A DNA stretch of 64,000 nucleotides from Galaxea fascicularis (lineage: Eukaryota; Cnidaria; Anthozoa; Scleractinia; Euphylliidae), in assembly GCA_948470475.1 (NCBI GenBank), contig OX419335.1, forward strand, positions 35,366,797 through 35,430,796, in the 5' to 3' direction. Positions 33,201 through 42,800 of this stretch are shown one piece after another (the first letter of the stretch is position 1; each line of letters begins with the position of its first letter). The translations under genes and the position numbers were made by a program. The notes below the pieces were generated by a model. The model searched no databases. It had not been told where the DNA came from and was given only the letters and a program-made list of their open reading frames with translations.

Positions 33201-34383
33201 CAGATGTTGTTCTATGTCGTGAAGATGTTGGAACGTTCGATTTCAATTTCGTTGATCCTTCTAAAATTTTATAGTTGAAATCTTTATTAATTAAAAACAC
33301 CATAATTTTACCGTCTTATCTCATGTTGTCCATATCGCCACTTTACTTCCACTCTTCCTATACTGAATGTCTCTTCCATAGATCTCTGTTGACCAAGATC
33401 TCCCAGGTGTCTCTTGCTGACCTGATCAGTGTGGGGCAAAAGTATGTTGCACCCCTGTTCGATCCCACTCGTTCCTCAATTGCCGTATGCTGCCATCCAT
33501 CCAAAGTAGACGAGATAAAGAAAGAGTTCAGCAGGTGAACGTAATATACTAGTAACAAGTGTGGGAAATAATGCGCTGGATAAGATCCAAGGCAGCAAGT
33601 TAAGGCGATGTGTCCTAATGCAGAAGTGCTTTTTCTTGGTTTTTTATTATGCGGAACAGGCAGATTTCAGCAACGGCAGTTGGAATCTAAAAAAAAATTG
33701 GGTTAGCCGCGACGCATTTTTCAGATTTAATTTGCCATGGAAAGTCCTTCGATGCCTTTAAACACGTAATCGATGCATTTTTTTCCAAATTCATCTACAT
33801 CTACATCTACATAGTTTCAGCACTCGGCAAACTCCACGTTGACGTACGGCTTTTTATGTGCGTGGTCCCATACGCCATAAGCCTTTTTGGGATATCTCTC
33901 CAAGCCGGCCACTTGCTGAATAGGACAGATCACAAGGGTAAATATAGGGGTAGTCACAGCCGGGGTTCGTTTCGTCCCTAGTGGTTCTTTAACGTCCCAC
34001 GGAATCAATTATGAAGAGTTTTGAGACGGGGCCTACGGTTTATCGTCCTTATTCGAGAAGACTAGAAAGTCCAACCATTTGGAGATGTCATTAGGAAGCA
34101 CTTTCTCCTCAGTAATTTAAAGACCCTGAGTGTTGGTCCGACCGTTGTTTGAACCCACTACCTCCTATTTGCAGTCTTTTCATCCTCTTGCTAAGGATTT
34201 ATCCCGGGATTTATCCACCGAGTGATTAACTGTAGATGGCTAGAGATTGAAACTAAATACCCAATAAGTGAAGTATGCTTCATTTTCGATTGCTAACAAA
34301 CGATGCTCGTCTCTGTTTTCAGTATCAACAAACCGCTTAATGTGGTCAAATCTTTGGAAGAAGAATTCACTTGGACTAGTTAG
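18215..34383 (+). CDS. M16-family zinc metallopeptidase (C05D11.1-like)
   Basis: Twenty-two coding exons, all phases consistent, 3045 nt, 1014 aa: 18215-18356, 18604-18686, 19423-19581, 20261-20416, 20570-20623, 21055-21177, 21880-22512, 23501-23644, 24587-24781, 25525-25627, 26179-26309, 26735-26853, 27308-27369, 28192-28277, 28526-28680, 29478-29658, 30058-30107, 30712-30805, 31864-31980, 32349-32392, 33382-33534, 34323-34383. The inverted zinc motif HxxEH is H59-T-L-E62-H63 (GLPHTLEHLVFMGSE). The third ligand is probably E152 in GVVYCEMQG, the spacing and context seen in presequence-protease-like M16 enzymes. Length and four-domain layout fit the one-chain M16 clamshell peptidases. The closest named family I recall is the uncharacterised C. 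elegans C05D11.1 / yeast YOL098C group. No targeting peptide is obvious (MAEHFERLSSFVVLHSIPVE), so cytosolic is likely. Shares a promoter with PSMB7. Confidence 0.93.
19110..19306. repeat. Dispersed repeat, TCTCCTTA...GTTAA family, copy 1
   Basis: About 200 bp running from AGTGATCAGAGTCTACTTTC through CACACAGGTTATGAGAAT and GAGAATATGCATGTTGA to a terminal AGAGTTAA. It aligns by eye with 25748-25938 (same intermediate blocks) and more loosely with 54796-54997 and 35700-35877. I recognise the type as a frequent coral intronic repeat. No coding capacity. Confidence 0.6.
19624..20079. mobile_element. Foldback MITE flanked by TTAA, copy 1
   Basis: A 456-bp palindromic element with ends AGTGCACCTAATTTATA and the complement AGTGCACCTCAACCTA. 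TTAA lies immediately outside each end (19620-19623, 20080-20083). Inner arms share TCTTTGCACCTGTT, CAAATGCTGG-like and GGGTCTATTCTTGATTTGA blocks. The same family recurs at 27495-27912. TTAA target duplication suggests piggyBac-type mobilisation. It lies in an intron of the M16 gene. Confidence 0.7.
21545..21750. repeat. Pyrimidine-rich CTCCCTACTTTT minisatellite
   Basis: Degenerate tandem units of about 20-30 bp (TCTCCCTACTTTCTGAGCCA, TCTCCCTCCTCCCTACTTTT and variants) in the M16 intron before the exon at 21880. Strong C+T strand bias. The minus-strand frame across it is low complexity. Confidence 0.65.
22850..22995. mobile_element. Small foldback element in M16 intron
   Basis: Inverted arms AATTTTTCTTTGGTTTAAAA and its near complement ending TTTCCACCAAAGAAAAATT, with CAAACCAGTTTAATTT paired to AAATTAAACTGGTTTG. 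About 145 bp, noncoding. Confidence 0.55.
23251..23470. mobile_element. Foldback MITE in M16 intron
   Basis: Left end TACAGTGTGATGTGCCTTAC followed by CGTGGCCACCCA. The right end is TGGGTGGCCACGGTAAGGCG followed by CGTCGCACTGTA. Inner arms share AAGTTGGCCA/TGGCTAACTT and ACACGCCTTC/GGTGTGTC. About 220 bp, abutting the exon at 23501. Confidence 0.7.
23744..24511 (+). mobile_element. Retroelement 3'-end fragment, copy 2, with nested insertion
   Basis: Homologous to 3637-4142. The coding tail is better kept here: 23745-24008 is open, including [20 protein letters not shown] and LPTPYKRLIDDII, resembling the end of a Penelope-type GIY-YIG endonuclease domain. The noncoding tail is shared with copy 1 except that about 310 bp (24063-24370) is inserted. 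The whole unit sits in an intron of the M16 gene. Confidence 0.5.
24063..24370. mobile_element. Nested nonautonomous element inside the retroelement fragment
   Basis: Present in copy 2 but absent from copy 1 of the retroelement tail. The first 120 bp is a palindrome: AACAACTATTCACC...GGTGAATAGTTGTT, with GTGGATATTTACC/GGTAAATATCCAC inside. Two GTTTTAGTATAT motifs follow, the second near the right edge. TAGT occurs at both borders and may be the target duplication. Noncoding. Confidence 0.65.
25748..25938. repeat. Dispersed repeat, TCTCCTTA...GTTAA family, copy 2
   Basis: Shares GATCAGAGTCTACTTTCTCC, AACACACAGGTTATTAGAAT and GAGAATCTGCATGTTGATG with 19110-19306, in the same orientation and in the same gene. 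Confidence 0.6.
27028..27218. repeat. Decayed copy of the GTGGTGCTGCG foldback family
   Basis: Contains CTGTGGTGCTGCGACGAT, GGGGTAGTAGTACACGAAAA, a shortened CACGTCAG...GAGCGCTG core and GCTAATTTACATTTGTCAACTCAG, the same order as 9366-9630 but far more divergent. M16 intron before the exon at 27308. Confidence 0.55.
27495..27912. mobile_element. Foldback MITE flanked by TTAA, copy 2
   Basis: A 418-bp palindrome with ends AGTGCCTATAACCCCAAAAT and its complement, TTAA directly outside (27491-27494, 27913-27916). Arms share TTGACTTTTATAGGCTTT, GAGTCAGAAGGGGAGTGGGT and ATTCCTGATTTGACGTCA. Arm identity is higher than in copy 1 (19624-20079), so this copy looks younger. M16 intron. Confidence 0.75.
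27925..27996 (-). tRNA. tRNA-like sequence, probably a tRNA-derived SINE head or tRNA pseudogene
   Basis: On the minus strand: a 7-bp acceptor stem GGTTTGT/ACAAGCC with one G-T pair, A box TTAGCTCAGTTGG, D stem GCTC/GGGC, B box GGGTTCGACTCCC, total 72 nt. The T loop TTCGACT is canonical. The anticodon arm (CAATGCACCGGTACCGCAAA) does not fold into a standard 5-bp stem with a 7-nt loop, so a functional tRNA is unlikely. It lies 12 nt from the right end of a foldback element. Confidence 0.5.
28903..28948. repeat. Short repeat GCAGGGCC...GGTTAAATAAA
   Basis: TGCAGGGCCTCACTGAAAAC followed by CGCCTTTGGGCGACGTGGG, ending in GGTTAAATAAA. A related copy lies at 40955-41020. This looks like the 3' tail of a retroelement (recalled as frequent in corals); class uncertain. 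Confidence 0.45.
31590..31757. mobile_element. Foldback element in M16 intron
   Basis: Inverted arms TTGCAGTTAGTG...ACACCTTGCTGGAGAGCAAA on the left and TTTGCTCTCCAGCAAGGTGT...CACTAACTGCAA on the right. About 170 bp, just before the exon at 31864. Confidence 0.65.
33795..34175. repeat. Dispersed repeat headed by CATCTA microsatellite
   Basis: Begins with CATCTACATCTACATCTACA and continues with about 350 bp (GACGGGGCCTACGGTTTATC, AGACTAGAAAGTCCAACCAT) that I recall as a common coral interspersed sequence. It lies in the last intron of the M16 gene. No frame of note. Confidence 0.4.
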
Positions 34384-35010
34384 AAGGCAGGCCCTTGTCA
34401 CGTCGCTTCAATGTCACACACCGGTTACCCATTCGTCTGTTTACAGTGGAATCATTGTGTATTCTTTATCATTCAAGACAATAAGACAAAGGAAATAGTT
34501 ATTAATTCTGGTATGAAAGTCTTGCCACTCGAAAGTCAATGACCATCAGTCGGCTGGTACCGCCATTGCAAAAATTTGAAACGAAACTAACTTACGTAGT
34601 TCTTTCTTCAATTGCCTCTTATTTTCAATTCCTGTTGGGTTTGAAGGCCAAAGTGAAATTCAGCTGGTCTGCTGTATCTCTGATTAAATGTCTACTGGAT
34701 CTAAATTTATCCATTCCGAACTGTAAGAGAATTGCTTGTTGATGATATCGCTCAGGCGCCGAGCAGCCGAGCCCGTTTTCTCATCGAGAAACACAGCCTT
34801 ATTAATGAATAAATCTCATTCAAGGAAATAAGATTAGTCAGGAACGAATCGATAAATGTGTCACGCACCCTTGTGTCGGCAGTTTTTATGTTATTGGCCT
34901 GAGAGTGCCGAGAATATTGTTGCTGAAAATCACTTGTAATGCAACATAACTGATGTTCTTAAACTGCTCACTTCGAAATTCTTTCTTTAGCCTGCTAGAC
35001 GGCATTCTTA

Positions 35011-35276
35011 AGCCCGCCGCACACGTGAGGAAAGAGCTGAGCAAAATTCCTCGCGAGGCAGTTAGCTCAGCCGTTTCCTCACGTGTGCGGCAAATTTTCG
35101 GTGAGAAATTCGCCTCACGAGGCCGTGAGGACAATATCAAACATGTTTGATATTTTCCTCATCGCCTCACGAAGCGAATTTCTCACCGTAGATTTGCCGC
35201 ACGCGTGAGGAAACGGCTGAGCTAACTGCCTCGCGAGGAATTTTGCTCAGCTCTTTCCTCACGTGTGCGGCGGGCT
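35011..35276. mobile_element. Foldback MITE flanked by TTA
   Basis: A 266-bp near-complete palindrome centred on ATCAAACATGTTTGAT. Ends AGCCCGCCGCACACGTGAGG and complement, with a TTA trinucleotide immediately outside each end (35008-35010 and 35277-35279). A 3-bp TWA duplication is the signature of PIF/Harbinger. Arms contain repeated CCTCACG and GAGCTGAGC/GCTCAGC blocks. Confidence 0.75.
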
Positions 35277-35699
35277 TTAGAACTGATCATCTGTTAACTG
35301 TTTAAGGAAGAATTTGCGTCTTAAGGAAAAGATGACCAGTAACGTTTTGAAGTGTTGTGTTGACATTTTGTTTTCTTAGAGCTCGGCGGTAAGAAGATGA
35401 TACCCACTGAAACTTGCGCTCATTTTCTCGCCGTTTTGAAAGTATTTAATTTCCTTACTAGAACTGGGTTGAAACCTCTAACAGAATTTAAATTTCGACA
35501 TATAGGCACTCATTATATGCAGCGTTCCAGGTCTATGGGAACTTCCTAGGTAAAGATGTTCTTGTTATCTGTTGTTGTCAACAGCTATACGTCACATTTG
35601 CAAACAAAGCTAATGGAGCTTGGTGAACAGGGCTTCATCATCGTTTCGCTACTGTGGCCTTCACTCAGTGAGGTCTTTTAACCCGTAAACTCACAGGAG

Positions 35700-35877
35700 T
35701 TATTAACTTGTAATTTCTCGTCTTAATTTCCATACATTACAAAGCAAACAGGTGATGAGAATAGATTGGAGGAGGGTTATCACGATGGAACACCAATTCT
35801 CTTAACTAATTTATAAGGAAATGTGTGGCGGCTTGAAGGGAGAATTGCTAATCAGATCTTGGGAGTTAAACGGTTAA
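35700..35877. repeat. Dispersed repeat, TCTCCTTA...GTTAA family, divergent copy
   Basis: Contains AACAGGTGATGAGAATAGAT, ACACCAATTCTCTTAACTAA and a terminal TTGGGAGTTAAACGGTTAA, matching the order of blocks in 19110-19306 only loosely. Confidence 0.4.
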
Positions 35878-37005
35878 CGGCTCGTTTGCGGCCAAACGGT
35901 GCCCAAGGTCCTGGGCGAGGTTCGTCTGAGGGACATTGTGGTGTTCGGCGCGGAGGAATCAGTTTTAGAAGATGTCTAACCGTTCTGAAATTGAAGCAAC
36001 AGTGTAGGCACAACCTTAGAGACCCATTGTCACTTTCCATCGTGCACCGCAGGCCAACAATCGAATCGTGGACCACGAAACTCTTCAGACGCTGTAAGGG
36101 CAAGAAAGGTTTTAAGCAACCACCTCCGTCGCGCAATTTACTTTCAATTTTGGTCACCTGTATTGGTAAAAAATATGCGTACCGTATAGTTTACGAGAAT
36201 TTTCGCTTTGTGGTGTGATGGAAACCAATTTTGATCGTCACTCGAACTTTTCAGAATTCGGTGGAGCGATACCGCCCAAGGCTCGAGGTCGGCATTTAGT
36301 GAAAGTTTGGCTACAAGAGTTCAGTTTACAGCTTATGCAAGGAGAAGAAAGGCTATTCAGGGTTTGACAAAAACACCAACAACGAATTTGCTGAATTTCT
36401 GTTGCATCGTACGATCATACAAGGTTGTCTTCAATGGTCGGCTGTGATGACTACAAGTTCGAAGAAGCGACGCGGTCAAAGTTTCTGCTTATCGCCAGAA
36501 CAAGTGGCAAGTCAGTAGTGTTCCTAGTGGAAGTTCTTTGCATTTCAGTTTAGTGTATCAGGTTGTATTTCGTCACAATAAAGTGATCATAAGATTGTCG
36601 GCCGTTATTTGTGTTGTCTGCAAACAAATGAACAATGGGCAGAGCATGACGGGAAGTGACAATGGGTCTTTAATAGAGAAAAAGAAATTGTACTCTGAGT
36701 TTCGGCAACTCTGTTGAACAAGCCGTCAGCATTAATGTTGCTTCGCCGACCACAACCAACAAGTAAAACTGAATGCCATGCCTGTAACTTACTCAACTTC
36801 GTTCCCAAAGCCTCTCCTCTTCCTTGAACCGGGGGGTCTAAATCCGCTAGCAAAATTGGACCGGGGATCTAAATCCACAGGGGGTTCAAATTCGCTGTGA
36901 CAATGGCTTTATTGTTTTTTATGTTCTTTCTTTTCTGTTGAATTTTAGTCACCAACTTCAACCTACGTGATTGCATGATGACTGGTGTAAAAGAGATTTG
37001 CGGAA

Positions 37006-37149
37006 GGGTGAAATAAAAAAGTCCATATTCGGGGTTCCCATAGACTTCAAGCGTGATTAAAGAATTGTATGCCTCGTTAATATATACCACTTTGCATTTG
37101 AAGCGTGAAATAAAAAAGTCCATATTCGGGGTTCCCATAGACTTCAAGG
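37006..37149. repeat. 43-bp direct duplication
   Basis: The unit beginning TGAAATAAAAAAGTCCATAT and ending CCCATAGACTTCAAG occurs twice without visible change (from about 37008 and about 37106), separated by about 55 bp that contains AATTGTATGCCTCG. The lack of divergence implies a recent event. Confidence 0.75.
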
Positions 37150-37330
37150 CACGGTTGTTCGAAAGGCGATTAACGCTAATCCAAGGTGATATTCTGCAAA
37201 ATTTGAAATCAGAAGAAACTAATCCTGAAAACAAAGCACAACAAACTTTCCCCCAAAAGTTAGAAAACTGAAACTAAAGTTTACGCTAACCCTGGATTAA
37301 GTTAATCGCCTTTCGAACAACCGGGCCCAA
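37150..37330. mobile_element. Foldback MITE, GGTTGTTCGAAAG family, copy 2
   Basis: Left end CACGGTTGTTCGAAAGGCGA, right end the complement (ATCGCCTTTCGAACAACCGG then GCCC), with GCTAATCCAAGG/CCTGGATTAAG inside. Same family as 12201-12446 but about 65 bp shorter. Confidence 0.7.
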
Positions 37331-39821
37331 GCGATTAGCTTCGATTCTGCCCAAACAAAATAAGAAAAAAGTTTGCTTCAGCCTTGAAACTTCCTTATAA
37401 AGATGGTCATAAAACAACGGCGTTATTAAAGAATTGTACGCCTCGCTAATTTCTCAAAAATGGAACCCCTTCCATCAAAGATTTGGCCGAGTGTCAAATT
37501 TTGACAAAGCCCTTTCTTGTTGAGCAGTGACCGTAAAGAAAAATAGACTAGCGAAAAACCGTGTCACGGTTGGTAAACACCAAAAAACTTATTCCGTTTC
37601 AGTGACGGGGCCAATACAAATGAATCATGTAGCACATTCTTTTATGCATCAGAAGTCTTTCGTATTCAAAGACGCGAAAAAATCTATTTGTTTGAGTGTG
37701 TCACGCTTCACTTCGGATATCGGCGTTTAGACGACTTTATTGGCAAGGGTTGTATGATATTTTGTGTCAAAAGTCTCGCTAAGTTCCTTTGGTTGAAGAT
37801 TATTTGAGAAAATCGCATGATATACCTACAATAGAGGTAAGCGTAGATTCAACTTATCTATTATGAAATGATCGACTACATAATTTTGAAGAAAGGAAAT
37901 ACTTTGAGTGTTTTCAGTCATGAATGATACCTTGTGGATAACCATAGTGATTAATTTTCTCCTGCAAACTTTACTGAAAAATTCCAAAAATCCCGTCAGG
38001 AGATTGAATGGCAAAGCAATCAAAATAGGTCAAAAACATAGAAAAGTGGTGCGTTGTTCGGTATAAAGAACAAGATTGCAGTGTATTTCAAGTCAGCCGT
38101 AAAAAAAAAATCGTCCGCTAGATTAGCTCGTTCATGCTGATTAATTTTATCTTAAACGTATATGACACGATTTTCCTGGTATTCTAAACCGTAACTCGGA
38201 AACTTCCTTGAGCCGTTCTCTTAAACCACTATAGCTATTGTAATTAAAAAGAAAATGCGTAAGAGCTTTCCTGATTGAATGCTCAAATGATATGTGTGCG
38301 CGTGAACCATAAACATCTCGGTACTCTTTTCAGCTTAAAAACAGTTGCAATAAACAAAAGTCGTAAACTGTTGAGGTACGATCAGTTCTTCTCTAAACTT
38401 ACTGAAAAGGTACAGTAGTATGAAGAATTTCAAATAAATAACCACAAACAACAAAAATTAAAGTGAAAACTAAACAAATGTTATTGCGTGGAACCTATAC
38501 TTCATCTTAGATATCATGATATATTTTGTTTATGCGGTTTGCTCCTTGTCATTTGCATAGTCACTCACCCCACACCGTTAACTTGCATTTTTAGCTGGCA
38601 GGAAACGTTATGGATTACTTAGAAAAGCGCGCGAGGACGCTACCCTCATGTAACGAGCGAGAAAAAAATTGGTACCAGAAAAGAATGAGAGTTTGCTCAA
38701 TAGTACATATTGGGGCTTGATGCTGTTTCTAGAACGGCCGCCGTTACATATGTTTTTTCAATAAAGAGTTATACGTTCCGCTTGATAAAACGGCGTCTTG
38801 ATATTGGTTCTGAGATCAACCGAGACTGGGCGTCGTCGCTGGATTGCATTATTATGCACCCCTGGAACTGACCACGTTCGCAGTATGATGTTTACAAATA
38901 GTTTAATGATCTGATGCAGAGAAATGCTCTGTTTTCATTTTTTTTACGGCAAGAGTGGAAGACAAGATTTTAGCGAGGCCTGTTCAAGAATGGTGCTCAG
39001 AGGACAGTTCTAAGCTTCGTTAATTAGCACCAGATAAACGTTTGCACACCCGGCCTTCCAATAACCGCTCACGCGAAAATATTTTTTTTTTTTAGATAAA
39101 CATTCTAGAGAGACAAGTGAAAAATGCCAAACCTTTTCTCACCTTTAACTTCTAGTCGGCATTTTCTCTCTAATGACTAGCTGAGTTGAGAAGTATTCCT
39201 ATCCGATAATGATTATCAAAAACTGGTACCGAAAATTTGTATTTCAATAAAGTAACTTGCGAGTCGCGAGTTTCTCAGAAAGCCGCTGTATCGGGAGCCT
39301 GGGAGAGTGTTATCTCCGAGTCTTATTATTCCTGATAGCATTCTTTTTGTCAGTATTGGAGCAGTATATTTTCATGCAAAGATTTTTCAACCCGACCTTG
39401 TCATGCGCATCTTGTGTGCGCAATATTCTTTTCTGGTTGCTGTCCCTTGTGCAGTGGAATGTACTTTGCTAGCTATTCCCACTGAAATTTCGCTGGTTTG
39501 CTCACTTTCTCTTTTGATACCAAATTTTGCACATGTGCTGGAATTTCGGGGTTGTCAAGTTGTTCGCGCTGGTGGAATTGAAGCTTTCGCAGATCAAATG
39601 AACAACACGCGAGATTGCCGTTCTTCAGAGTCCATTCCGTTCCTCCTTTTCTGTCACGTGATTTCTCTTGGAGACGCTGAAGGCCTTGTTGATTGTTGAA
39701 GACGAAGTGAAGTTGTTAACGAAGACTGCTCATTTTAAGAGTACAAAGTGGATTTTTGCTGCTTCCACGAACGTCAAAGCCTTGCCGACTTGCTTAAAAT
39801 GTGGAGTGAAGACAATACTTG

Positions 39822-42800
39822 ATGCCAGCCTTTTATTCTTCCTCGCAAGCCGCAAAGTCGGCTGGCAAACTCACATATACTTTCGCGCCTTCACCAGTTA
39901 AATCCAAAAATCACGTTCCGTCGCTGCCAGCCATACCTCCGCAAATCGGAACGATATCCAGGACATATCGATCAAGAGTCCCTGCTAAATTAGCCACAGT
40001 TAGCTTGGTTGGGAGGTGAGTCATTCAGCTTTTGTGTTATCTGGTCTGTTTGCGTAGCAGAAATTTCTAGCTGTCAATTCAGCTAAACTTCAGAATACCC
40101 GGCCACTTATTTGCATTTGAATAGTAAGCCTGTCCAGAAAAGTTGTTGTTTTGCAGACTTATGGAACGTCCTTATTGTGAATTCAAATGTTTTTTTTCAG
40201 GAGGGATTATTCTAAGAATGCTCCAAGTTTCTTCTTCGAAGAAAAGGAAGACGAAACATTTGCAAGTAAGGTTAAAGCTTATGCTTTATTTTTTAGTTAT
40301 CGAAAACAAAATTTTGTTAAACTACGGAATACAGGGCCACTTATTTGCATACCACTGAATACAATAAACAAGATGGACCAAAGTGGCCCTGTATTCTATA
40401 GTTGCTCCAAGTCAATGGTCAGTTAATTTGGTATGGGTTTGTTTGGTCACTATGAGATATTCATTGCACAAAAAATGCATTTAAATACACAAAGCCTTGG
40501 TTAAACAACCCTATCATGCAGGTCTGGAGGAGTGCCTACAGTCACGTCCTCCAATGCGGCTAGATTTGACAGGACCCAAGCCAACAACGTATGACCCACC
40601 TACAAGTCTACCCTGGGGAACATCATCTCCATCTTATACTATGAGACCAAAGACTCAGCCAGAGAAAGGTACCATTAATAATAGTGTTATTGTTTGTTAA
40701 CTTAAAGGATACTAATTCCCTAACTGGACAAAAATTTGTCCATGGGCATTATGCAAGTTGATATTTCTCTGTTTCATAGTGGGAGAACCTATTTGATGGA
40801 TTGCTACATGAAAAGAGCAGTTTTCAATAATATTTATTGAGTATCAAGAAAGGACAACTAAAGTGGTTACTCCGACTAATTACAAGAGACAAAGACAGTT
40901 CAGTGAATCAGTCTATACTTTCATGTTGTATTAATACTCAAAACCTAGGCTTGCAGGGGACCCTGTTTATTTGTAGGGCCCCACTAAAAACTGCCTTTGG
41001 CGATGTGGGTGCCCTGTTGTGTTCATTTGCATAATTTGTTTCATTGTCCCTGAAAAGCCCAAGGGTAGTGGTCAATTAAGTATTTATTTTTTTATTTAAT
41101 ACTGACATGCCAGATGTCCAATGTGGTTTGTCTTAATTTGGCGTGCTTTGGACATGAAGTTAACAAACTTCATATTTATTGTGACATTCATTAGTTATAA
41201 TAATTTCAGTCCCTCTATCATGTATACAGCTGTTCTCCTTGAGTATATTACTACTCTCCTGAGTGACCATGTTCATTCAGCCAGATTAAATTCTCAGTCA
41301 AAACTTATGATTCTACAATCCCTCATAAGGGGTTTCATTTGAGACTGGCCACCAGATGTTACTTCCAGTTGTTTAACATGTAACGCCCAGTTTCTTAAGT
41401 TCAGGAGTTCATGAAAGAATATCTGAAGTCTGACATTCGTTTGTTTAATAATGTTACCCCAAACACTGCCTCCTAAACAAGACCTCCCATAAGTAAACTG
41501 AATTGCCAGCTGTTTACAACCTTGCTTGCACACTAAGATCATCTTCACAGAAGCTGTCATTGATGGCATTTTCTAACATGCTTTGTTCTCCCAAACTATG
41601 AAATACCCTTCCATCTCAAATTTGGAACAGTCACTCTTTAAAAATAATCTAGACTGAGGCTTTTCTTTTTAAACAAGCTTATATCTGTCTTACTTTGTTG
41701 GTGTAATAATGTTTAGTTGTAATATTATTATTGTTTATAATATTGTATATAGCACCTCAGAACATTTCGATTCTCATGCTTTATTACAAAGTGACAAGGC
41801 TCTGTGGTTCCAAGGGTGGTTGGTCATGTGAGAGTCAACTGAACTGTATAAATTAAGCGAATGATACATGGTTCAACATTTGTTGAGCGACAAATGTTAC
41901 AGCTGCTGTTGAACAGTGTATGCGGTTCAACATGTTGAAAGTTGTTGAACATTGTTGAATGAAAATAGAGCTTGGCTCTGTTCCGTTTAACAAGTTGCCG
42001 CAACATTTGTTGCTCAGCAAATGTTGAACCGTGTATCATTCGCTTTATATACAGGGTGTACTGGGGTATTTTATAGTGGTGAAACAAATATATTTCATAG
42101 GGATACCTTTTGTTTAATATTCAGATCAAGGAGGTGATAGAGTTGCTTGGAGTAAGCAGTGGTTTGCCAGTCCTGATATTTGGACTTACAGGGTAAACTT
42201 TGATAGCAGGGTAAGTGGTGTGTTTCTATTTACACTGTATTAGGATCAAAATTCTTTCATGTAGGATATTTTTTGCTGACATCGCAGTTTACATTTTGCC
42301 TTATTTAATTAATTAGCACATAATAAACAACGTAAAAAAAAAAATAATAATAAATCAAAGGCCCATGCTCTTTTGATAATCAGTGTGAATATTAGTCTAA
42401 TATGCTTTACTGCCAAAGAAATTAGCTTTCAAAAACTGTGCATTCCTTGTAAAATCTTGACATTTTTACATTTATTTCTAAAACACCACTCAACCTTGCA
42501 CGCTCAAATTGTCTGTGAGTACTAAGTTTCATACAGGCTTTCAATTTGTGGTGTGTAGTTATCTGTAGATTGTTTAAAAATTTTTGCTGATGTATGGTGA
42601 TTAAGCAAAACATGTAAGCAAAGATCCTTTGATCTATAGCAGCTACTCTTGTGTAGCACATTCTTTGTCTTTGTAAGTGGGAGAAACATACCAGTGAATG
42701 CTCATCTCTGCAGAACCAATTTTTTGCTTATCTTTCCATTCAGTTTTTCACAAACCTTGTCTGCTCATCACAGGGAGACAACTGCTTAGTGGGCTAATCT

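Larger units (their letters stand above)
34384..39821. other. Intergenic region between M16 and PG-rich repeat genes
   Basis: About 5.4 kb without a recognisable exon on either strand. It holds a 266-bp foldback element (35011-35276), a member of the TCTCCTTA/GTTAA repeat (35700-35877), a 43-bp direct duplication and a foldback (37006-37330). The longest open frames (for example 35823-36218 and 39307-39699) have no recognisable domain or splice support. Confidence 0.55.

Noticed and set aside
35823..36218. 131-aa open frame on the plus strand
   Set aside because: Starts inside a dispersed repeat, has an antisense open frame of similar length, and no domain or splice context.
39307..39699. 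130-aa open frame on the plus strand upstream of the PG-rich repeat gene
   Set aside because: No recognisable domain, hydrophobic composition typical of AT-rich chance frames, overlaps other frames, and does not splice into the downstream exon in phase.
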